23,210 nucleotides of DNA from CAVOBC01 sp963693635 (lineage in GTDB: Bacteria; Pseudomonadota; Gammaproteobacteria; Pseudomonadales; Azotimanducaceae): NCBI GenBank assembly GCA_963693635.1, contig CAVOBC010000025.1, positions 1 through 23,210 of the forward strand, read 5' to 3'. The notes below the pieces were generated by a model, which ran no database searches, had not been told where the DNA came from, and saw only the letters and a list, made by a program, of their open reading frames with translations. The first letter of the stretch is position 1; each line of letters opens with the position of its first letter. Of the stretch, positions 16,798-23,210 are shown piece after piece. The position numbers and the translations under genes were made by a program.

Positions 16798-17252
16798 ATC
16801 GCGAGGAAACAGCCCACAGGATAGTCCGAAATGTGGTCTCATATGCGCTCGGCAGTCCGGACAGCGACAGGGGAAACGCCGCAGACCTGTGCTGCTCTCG
16901 CGTGCAATCAGTGAGACCATTCCAACGCTGATGGTCGGGGGCGGCGACCTCGGCCATCACATAACGACCCACATCAACAAAAACCAGTGGATCCAGGAAC
17001 ATGTCGTCGGTGTTGTTGGCACCGAACAGACCGCTGAATGGGATGACAGCGCTCGCACAGAACAAGAACCTGATTGTGTGGCAGTCGGGTCGGTTCGTCG
17101 CGGCCTGCAAGGACCGGGTGGATGAGACCGGGATCTGAGACGCCATCAAGACCGACGCCTTCCAGATTCGAATCGGCACGCCCGCCTTCATTGAGAGCCG
17201 GCCATCTAAAACTATCCAAGCGCGCAGATGCGAAACAAAGAGGAGCCAGGAG
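16798..17252. other. Unassigned intergenic stretch upstream of cysD
   Basis: This 455-bp stretch separates the repeat from cysD. On the minus strand one frame stays open across it and into the lactonase gene, but its translation shows no domain I recognise and it has no good start. A weak promoter-like pair, TTGAGA (17191-17196) and TATCCA (17213-17218) spaced by 16 bp, could drive cysD. The length suggests a decayed gene, but I cannot identify one. Confidence 0.35.
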
Positions 17253-18146
17253 ATGACACAACTCGACCGACTCGAGGCCGAGAGCATTCACATCATGCGC
17301 GAGGTGGTCGCTCAGGCGGAGAACCCCGTCATGCTCTATTCGCTCGGCAAGGACTCTTCGGCAATGCTGCACCTCGCGCGGAAGGCGTTTTACCCGGCAC
17401 CGCCACCATTTCCCCTGTTGCATGTGGATACGCGGTGGAAGTTCCAGGCGATGTATGAGTTTCGACACCAGATCGCCCGCGAGTCCGGTTTGGAACTCAT
17501 CGTCCACATCAACCCGGACGGCATCGAAAAGAACATCAACCCCTTCGATCACGGCAGCGCTCTGCACACCGATATCATGAAAACCGAGGGCTTGCGCCAG
17601 GCACTCGACGCCCACGGCTTCGATGCCGCGTTCGGTGGCGCCCGACGCGACGAAGAAAAAAGCCGGGCCAAGGAACGAATCTTCAGTTTCCGCAATGCCG
17701 CACACCGCTGGGACCCCAAGAATCAACGGCCTGAGATCTGGAACCAGTACAACGGAGCAAAGTCGCCGGGCGAGAGCATTCGCGTATTCCCCATTTCCAA
17801 CTGGACCGAACTCGACATCTGGCAGTACATTCATCGCGAGAACATTCCGATCGTGCCACTCTATTTTGCGGCTGAGCGCCCGGTCGTGACGCGCGATGGC
17901 TTGCTGATCATGGTCGATGACGACCGCATGAGACTTCAGCCTGACGAAAAGGTGGAGATGCAACGCGTTCGTTTTCGAACGCTTGGCTGCTACCCACTGA
18001 CGGGCGCAGTGCCGTCCGACGCGACGACTCTGCCAGAGGTGATTCTCGAACTGCTGGCCAGCCATGTCAGCGAACGCCAGGGACGCGCAATCGATGCCGA
18101 CTCGGCTGGATCCATGGAGAAGAAAAAGCAAGAGGGTTACTTCTGA
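17253..18146 (+). CDS. cysD: Sulfate adenylyltransferase subunit 2
   Basis: CysD is the adenylyl-transferring subunit of ATP sulfurylase: with CysN it makes adenosine 5'-phosphosulfate (APS) from ATP and sulfate in the cytosol. The 297 residues show the PP-loop SLGKDSS (30-36), LHVDTRWKF, GGARRDEEKSRAKER, FPISNWTELDIWQYI and the C-terminal KKKQEGYF, all typical; the length is normal. AGGAG seven bases before the ATG supports the start. The stop overlaps the ATG of cysNC by one base (TGATG), indicating coupled translation of the two subunits. It begins a cysD-cysNC-DUF2061 operon. Confidence 0.97.
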   Translation: MTQLDRLEAESIHIMREVVAQAENPVMLYSLGKDSSAMLHLARKAFYPAPPPFPLLHVDTRWKFQAMYEFRHQIARESGLELIVHINPDGIEKNINPFDHGSALHTDIMKTEGLRQALDAHGFDAAFGGARRDEEKSRAKERIFSFRNAAHRWDPKNQRPEIWNQYNGAKSPGESIRVFPISNWTELDIWQYIHRENIPIVPLYFAAERPVVTRDGLLIMVDDDRMRLQPDEKVEMQRVRFRTLGCYPLTGAVPSDATTLPEVILELLASHVSERQGRAIDADSAGSMEKKKQEGYF

Positions 18147-20077
18147 TGAGCGCTATCGATTCCGAACTGATGTCTGCCGATGACCGAATCGCCGAGTACA
18201 TCGCCCACCAGAACAGCCTGGACCTCCTGCGCTTCATCGCCTGCGGCAGCGTCGACGATGGCAAAAGTACGCTGATAGGACGTATGTTGTACGAGGCACA
18301 ACTGGTCTTCGACGACCAGGTAGCGAGCTTGAAGGATGACTCAGTTCGCTTCGGCACCCAGGCTGGCGAAATCGACTACGCCCTCCTGATGGATGGCTTG
18401 ATGGCAGAACGTGAGCAAGGCATAACAATTGACGTCGCCTATCGCTTCTTCAGCACCGATCACCGTAAATTCATTGTTGCAGACACGCCCGGGCATGAAC
18501 AGTACACGCGCAACATGATCACGGGGGCATCGACCGCCGATGTTTCGATCATCCTTGTCGACGCCAGTCACGGCATCCTCAACCAGACCCGCCGACACTC
18601 GTTCATTTCATCGCTCCTCGGTATCCGCCACGTTGTGCTCGCCATCAACAAGATGGATCTTGTCGACTACGATCGCACGGTCTTTGATGACATCGTCGCC
18701 ACCTATGAAGCGTTTGCTGAGAACATGAGTTTCACGACCATTACGCCGATACCGCTATCTGCGCTCAAGGGCGACAACATCATCGAACGCTCGACAGCGA
18801 CGTCCTGGTACTCGGGACCAACCCTGCTTCGTTTCCTTGAAACAGTCGAGATAGCCGGACACGACGACACCAAACCGTTTCGATTTCCAGTGCAGTGGGT
18901 TAACCGCCCCAACGCTGACTTCCGGGGCTATGCCGGCACCGTCGCGGCAGGCCAGATCGCTCCGGGTGACGACGTTCGGGTTCTGCCTTCAGGCGAAACA
19001 GCGAAAGTTGATGAGATCATTCTCTACGACAGCAAGCTGGATAAAGCGACGCCGGCCCAAGCGGTCACCATCACGCTCGACCGGGACATCGATGTCTCCC
19101 GGGGCGACGTCATCGTCGCGGCGGCGGAGCCTGCTGAGGTCGCCGACCAGTTCGAGGCAACGCTCGTCTGGATGGATGCTGAGCCCGGTTTCATCGGCCG
19201 CACCTACAGCTTCAAGATCGGCACCACACTCGTCAACGCAACGATTACCGAAATCAAGTTCAAGTACGACATCAATACGTTCGGCCAGATATCGAGCCGA
19301 GAACTCAATGCGAACGACATCGCCGAGGTCAAATTGCGCCTCGACAAGGCAGTTGCATTTGAGAACTTCCGCGACTGTGCAGGCCTCGGCTCATTCGTCC
19401 TTATCGATCGCTATTCGAACGCGACCGTCAGTGCCGGGATGATCAATTTTGCCCTCCGACGCTCACAAAACGTGCATCGGCAAGCGGTCGTCATCAACAA
19501 AGCCGCACGTGCCAACCTCAATGGCCACAAGGCACGCGTCATCTGGTTTACGGGCTTATCGGGCTCCGGCAAATCAACGATCTCGGATGCCCTTGAGCAG
19601 ACCCTGCATGACCAGGGGATACGTACCTACATTCTGGATGGGGACAACGTTCGCCACGGCCTCAACAATGACCTCGGCTTCACCGATGCAGATCGTGTCG
19701 AGAATATCCGCAGAATCGCCGAAGTCGCAAAACTCATGGTGGACGCAGGAATCGTCGTCCTGACCGCCTTCATCTCACCCTTTCGCTCGGAGCGTGACAT
19801 GGCGCGATCAATGTTCGAGGCGGGCGAATTCCTTGAGGTCCATGTGGACGTTCCCCTTGACGTTGCCGAGCAACGCGATCCGAAGGGCCTGTACAGGAAG
19901 GCTCGCCGCGGCGAGCTACCCAACTTCACGGGAATAGATAGCAAATACGAAGAACCCCTGGACGCGGAGATCGTCCTCAAAACGGGCGAAAGCGACCTCG
20001 CCGAGTGCCTCGAAATACTGATGGAAACACTGGGTGGCGTCATCGCCGAACAAACGAACGAAGGACCAAAATCATGA
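18146..20077 (+). CDS. cysNC: Bifunctional sulfate adenylyltransferase subunit 1 / APS kinase
   Basis: This 643-residue fusion joins CysN, the GTPase that drives ATP sulfurylase, to CysC, the kinase that turns APS into PAPS. The GTPase part has GSVDDGKST (34-42), the G3 motif DTPGHEQ (112-118) and NKMD (167-170), followed by beta-barrel domains. The kinase part has a P-loop GLSGSGKST near 470, DGDNVRHGLN near 498 and the FISPFRSERDMAR segment. Both active sites look intact. PAPS serves sulfate reduction or sulfotransferases; no cysH or sulfotransferase is in view. The stop overlaps the following ATG (ATGA). Confidence 0.97.
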   Translation: MSAIDSELMSADDRIAEYIAHQNSLDLLRFIACGSVDDGKSTLIGRMLYEAQLVFDDQVASLKDDSVRFGTQAGEIDYALLMDGLMAEREQGITIDVAYRFFSTDHRKFIVADTPGHEQYTRNMITGASTADVSIILVDASHGILNQTRRHSFISSLLGIRHVVLAINKMDLVDYDRTVFDDIVATYEAFAENMSFTTITPIPLSALKGDNIIERSTATSWYSGPTLLRFLETVEIAGHDDTKPFRFPVQWVNRPNADFRGYAGTVAAGQIAPGDDVRVLPSGETAKVDEIILYDSKLDKATPAQAVTITLDRDIDVSRGDVIVAAAEPAEVADQFEATLVWMDAEPGFIGRTYSFKIGTTLVNATITEIKFKYDINTFGQISSRELNANDIAEVKLRLDKAVAFENFRDCAGLGSFVLIDRYSNATVSAGMINFALRRSQNVHRQAVVINKAARANLNGHKARVIWFTGLSGSGKSTISDALEQTLHDQGIRTYILDGDNVRHGLNNDLGFTDADRVENIRRIAEVAKLMVDAGIVVLTAFISPFRSERDMARSMFEAGEFLEVHVDVPLDVAEQRDPKGLYRKARRGELPNFTGIDSKYEEPLDAEIVLKTGESDLAECLEILMETLGGVIAEQTNEGPKS

Positions 20078-20364
20078 GTGAACAATCAGCAGCGCTGCCA
20101 GAACAAGACTCGCGATTGCGCAGCCTCGCCAAAGCGTTGTCATGGCGAGTAGTAGCGACGACGACGACGACCGCCGTGATCGCATTTTTCGTCACCGGAA
20201 GACTCGAAACAGCACTATTGATCGGCCGCGTTACAGCATTATTGATCGGCAGCGTTGAATTCGTCATGAAATTTGTGATCTTTTATGGCCACGAAAAAGC
20301 CTGGCAGCTGATGCCGCGCTTGTCCTCACGCTTGCTGAGGCTGAACGTGCAGACCGGCGCATAA
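20074..20364 (+). CDS. DUF2061 membrane protein with internal 8-residue duplication
   Basis: This 96-residue protein has the DUF2061 pattern: RSLAKALSWRVVAT, a helix, TGRLETA, a second helix, then VEFVMKFVIFYGHEKAW. The family consists of small membrane proteins of unknown function often found beside cysteine/PAPS genes, in keeping with its ATGA overlap with cysNC. Two features are unusual. A run of ACG codons gives five threonines in the first helix. And TALLIGRV is followed at once by TALLIGSV, encoded by a 24-bp tandem repeat (20209-20232 and 20233-20256, two mismatches); removing one copy restores the usual family spacing. Confidence 0.88.
   Translation: MSEQSAALPEQDSRLRSLAKALSWRVVATTTTTAVIAFFVTGRLETALLIGRVTALLIGSVEFVMKFVIFYGHEKAWQLMPRLSSRLLRLNVQTGA
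20209..20256 (+). repeat. 24-bp in-frame tandem duplication inside the DUF2061 gene
   Basis: Two adjacent 24-base units differ at two positions (the 8th and 19th) and encode TALLIGRV and TALLIGSV. It adds eight residues to the second membrane helix. Confidence 0.9.
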
Positions 20365-20373
20365 AGCGCATGA

Positions 20374-20403
20374 TGGGGCGAGGCGGGCGCGAGCCCTACC
20401 CCA
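20374..20403 (+). terminator. GC-rich hairpin after the cysD-cysNC-DUF2061 operon
   Basis: TGGGG...CCCCA and an inner GGC...GCC form a two-part stem with symmetrical 3-base internal loops, ten bases after the DUF2061 stop. No T tract follows, so termination strength is uncertain. Confidence 0.4.
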
Positions 20404-20502
20404 CAAGCAGGCCACGAAGAGCCCACGCGACAGCCATGAAATTCAAGCGCTCCGTGAATTCAGGTGATCCATAAAAATGAAGTGATACAGGGGAAGAGAT
20501 CT

Positions 20503-23115
20503 TTGAAAAACCCGATGCTCCGAGCGCTACTCACTGCCACGCTGGCAACGACACTACTCGTTGGTTGCGGGGGCTCATCGGACTCTGCGGAACCGCAGGA
20601 CATTACGGGTTTCCTGGCCAACACGACCGCTTTTCAGGAGCAGGGGCAGTTTCGGGCGGCCACAATCGAAGCACGCAACGCGATTCAGTCGGCACCGGAC
20701 GACGAACGGGGGCACGTTGCGCTCGCAAAAGTCATGATCGCGCTCGGGCAACAACGTGAAGCCGTCAAGAGTCTTGAGGCAATCAAGGGCGTTGGCGTTG
20801 ATTACATCCTGACGTTGGGACGCGCCTATCTGATGTCAGCGAAGACTCGATCCACAGAGGAGCTTCTGGATAAGCACCCGGATAGTTTCTACGCCGACGA
20901 AGAATTGAAATATACGCTCCTGCGCGGCGAACTCCTCCTTGCCAAAGTCAGTTTTTTCGAGGCCGAGAAGAACTTTCTGCGCGTTCTCGAAATGAACCCG
21001 AACCACACAACCGCCTCGATCGGTATTGCCTCACTCGCCCTCAACCAGGGTGACGCCGACAAGTCACGCGCAACGCTGAAAACACTGCTCGACGCCGAAC
21101 CTGAAAATGCGCGAGCCCTGTTATTTCTCAGCGCCCTCGAGACCCGCGACGGCAATCTGGTGGAAGCAGAGGACCTGCTGGTCAACGCCATGTCAGGCGC
21201 GCAAAACGCGGACATCATGACCCCGCTCCGATTCGCAATTATCACGGCACTCCACGACAACCTGACGCGACAGGGAAAAACCGGCGAAGCCCCGCTTTAC
21301 TCGGAACTGCTGGCGGATACAACGCAGGAGTCCAATGAGGTCAATGACAAGTTGACAGCGGCCATGGAAGCGATTGGCGCGAGCAATTTCACCGAAGCCA
21401 GACGCCTGCTGTCTGAAGTGCAGTCTGTTGCACCAACCTCTGAGCGTGCCGGCACCATGCTCGGGGTCATCGAGTACCTGGAAGGCAACAACGACGAAGC
21501 GATCCGCCAGTTTGAACAGTATGTCGACCCCGAAGTCGCATCGCCAACTGCCCTGCAGATCTACGCGATGGCTGAGCTCAAACTGAACCAGCCGAACCGC
21601 TTCCTGGCCAGACTTGAAAAAGACATCGACAATGCCACCGACAGCAAATTAGTCACGCTATACGGCATCGCATCCATTAGCGCCGGTGAATTGGATCAGG
21701 GCGAGAAGTACCTCCTCAAAGCCATCGATCTCGAACCGGAAGACGGTCGCAACAGGCTTCCACTGGTGCGCCTTTACAACGACAAGGGCACCCCGGACAA
21801 GGCTCTCGAACAGCTAAGAAAGGCGTTCGAGCATCAACCACAGGATGCGATGGTCCAGGGTACTCTGGTTCAGCAGCTTCTCGGCATGGGCCTCACGAGC
21901 GAGGCAAAAGACACCATACAGGGCCTCAGATCCGGTTACCCCGAGTCCGCGGGAAGCCAGCTCCTCGTGTCGAGTTTTCAGCTATCTCAGGGCGAATTTG
22001 ATGACGCGGCGTCGGTCGCCCGAAAAGCGCTGACCCTTGAGAACTCATCCCGTGCTTATCAGTTGTTGGCGCGCGTCAGCCTTGCCCGCGAAGACTATAG
22101 CGGGGCCTTGCAGGAGTACCGCCAGATCACCCAGCGGTATCCGGAGGACCCAGACGGATACAAAGGCATCATTACATCTTACGAGCTGATGAAGCAGGCG
22201 CAGACCGGCATCGACGAGGTCAAACGGCTCGCAAAAGAGGGTGATTCGGCGTCCCCGATCCTGGTGCTGTCCGAGTATTACGGCCGTAATTCGGACTTTG
22301 AACAGGCATTCGCTGTCCTCAAGGATCTCGAAGAACGAAATCCAGTTGAGGCGGCGCGTCTGACGCGCGCCCTGCTAGCCACGAAGGCGAACGCCGCCTT
22401 TCGGAAAGGCGACTATAGTGAGAGCCGGACTGCCGTCATGGAGGCGATCTCCAGTGCGCGAGACGACCCGCAGTAGCTCGCACTGCTGACGACGATAGAG
22501 ATCTCAGCTGGCGAATTAAACGAAGCGGACAAGGTACTTCAACGGCTGCGCGGGTTTACCCCCGATGCCCCAGTCACTGCGATGCTGACGGCCGACATTG
22601 CGACCAAGCGCGGCAACCACAAAGCCGCGCTCCCTGCCTATCGCCAGGCATGGGACAAGGCACCCTCGGACCAGATCGGGATGAAGCTGTATTCATCCAT
22701 GCGAGAAAATGGCGAACCCGACGCGACATTCGCCGGTTTTTTCGATGATTGGGCCGAGAAGATCCCCGGCCAACTCGGCACGATGACCCGAGCTGGCCAT
22801 GACCTTGAGAACGGTGACCTCAGTCGTGCGCAAAGTAGTTATCAAGCCCTGGTGGCTGTAAATCCCAACAACGCCATCGCTTACAACAACCTCGCGTGGA
22901 CCTACGGTGAGGACGCGCTTACCGAGTCACTCAAGGCGAGCCAACGCGCCTATGACCTAGCACCACAAAGCGGTGAGATCCTCGACACATACGGTTGGTT
23001 CCTCTACAAGAGTGATGATATCAAAAAGGGCCTATAACTGCTAGCCGAAGCCTTGAAGCTGTCGCCTGACAACCAGGAAATCGCCGATCACGTCAAGGAA
23101 GTTTCGAGCAAGTAA
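20503..23115 (+). pseudogene. prsT: PrsT-like TPR lipoprotein of the PEP-CTERM system, two in-frame stops
   Basis: The frame runs about 870 codons, close to the usual PrsT length of about 900, but is cut by TAG at 22474-22476 (codon 658) and TAA at 23035-23037 (codon 845); it then continues LLAEALKLSPDNQEIADHV to a final TAA at 23113. The N-terminus is a lipoprotein signal with lipobox LVGC (Cys22). The rest is tandem TPR repeats, including the C-terminal AIAYNNLAWTYGE and ILDTYGWFLYK. PrsT is a periplasmic TPR lipoprotein associated with exosortase and exopolysaccharide loci. TTG at 20503, preceded by AGGGGAAGAG, is the likely start; GTG at 20464 is possible. Without readthrough the product is a 657-residue truncated lipoprotein. 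Confidence 0.8.
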
Positions 23116-23150
23116 CTCTGGTTGTTCGTACCAAAGTTGTCAGCCTGACG

Positions 23151-23210
23151 ATTCCCGGGAGTCGGTTTGCAAGCAAACCTCGCGCACTCTTTTTTTGGAT
23201 TTTTGCGGAT
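23151..23210 (+). repeat. Dispersed intergenic repeat, copy 3 (runs off the window)
   Basis: Bases 23151-23188 match the left end of copy 2 at 33 of 38 positions. They contain the near-perfect inverted repeat GTTTGC-AA-GCAAAC, which is degenerate in copy 2. A run of T follows, then the window ends, so the hairpin part cannot be checked. It begins 35 bp after the prsT stop. Confidence 0.7.

Noticed and set aside
16424..17287. 287-codon minus-strand open frame spanning the spacer before cysD and the start of the lactonase
   Set aside because: It runs through the dispersed repeat and the strong lactonase Shine-Dalgarno in another frame, and has no recognised domain; kept only as part of the unexplained stretch.
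16974..18131. 385-codon minus-strand open frame across cysD
   Set aside because: It is antisense to an unmistakable cysD and has no recognisable motif.
20503..23115. Stop-codon reassignment as the explanation of the in-frame stops
   Set aside because: Intact genes here end at TAG, TAA and TGA (PhyH, SDR and crotonase respectively), so the standard code applies.

Overview
The window reads as a piece of a Gammaproteobacterium-like chromosome: moderately high GC, dense genes on both strands, frequent GTG and TTG starts, short overlaps inside operons, and lineage markers such as fxsA, a fused cysNC, and PEP-CTERM/exosortase parts. The taxonomic placement is inference from gene content. I saw no phage, transposase, tRNA, rRNA or CRISPR array.

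Layout. (a) 1-2110: a PhyH-type Fe(II)/2-oxoglutarate dioxygenase on the minus strand and a crotonase on the plus strand, divergent across a 257-bp gap. (b) 2164-7645, minus strand: an apparent four-gene operon, in transcription order alpha/beta hydrolase, crotonase, CbbQ/NorQ-type AAA+ ATPase, NorD/CbbO-type VWA protein. No Rubisco, NO reductase or other usual client is visible. (c) 7892-9578: fxsA, then a 412-bp AT-rich spacer ending in a good sigma-54-like site, then a secreted PEP-CTERM protein. (d) 9736-10170: a small gene broken by two in-frame stops. (e) 10320-13996: a translationally coupled pair of ABC exporter half-transporters, one with a degenerate ATPase site. (f) 14118-15503: a (3R)-hydroxyacyl-CoA-dehydrogenase-like SDR and a DUF3592 membrane protein, convergent with (g) a lactonase-family beta-propeller (15574-16617, minus). 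(h) 16618-17252: a 635-bp spacer holding the best copy of a dispersed repeat. (i) 17253-20364: cysD, cysNC and a DUF2061 membrane protein, in overlapping frames. (j) 20503-23115: a prsT-like TPR lipoprotein gene of the PEP-CTERM system, open over about 870 codons except for two in-frame stops.

How they fit together. Two PEP-CTERM components (a sorted surface protein and a PrsT-like lipoprotein) imply that an exosortase and exopolysaccharide locus lies elsewhere in the genome. CysD/CysNC make APS and PAPS, for sulfate assimilation or for sulfated polysaccharide. The crotonases, the SDR and the hydrolase suggest acyl-CoA metabolism. The CbbQ/CbbO-like pair is probably a chaperone-type remodelling machine whose client is unknown.

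The observations most worth follow-up are: two separate genes each with two in-frame stops and no frameshift, all four stops explainable as C-to-T changes; a three-copy intergenic repeat with a perfect 11-bp hairpin and a roughly 15-bp internal periodicity; a sigma-54-like promoter placed so close to the PEP-CTERM start codon that the mRNA would be nearly leaderless; a 24-bp tandem duplication inside the DUF2061 gene; and the orphan AAA+/VWA pair embedded in an acyl-CoA operon.
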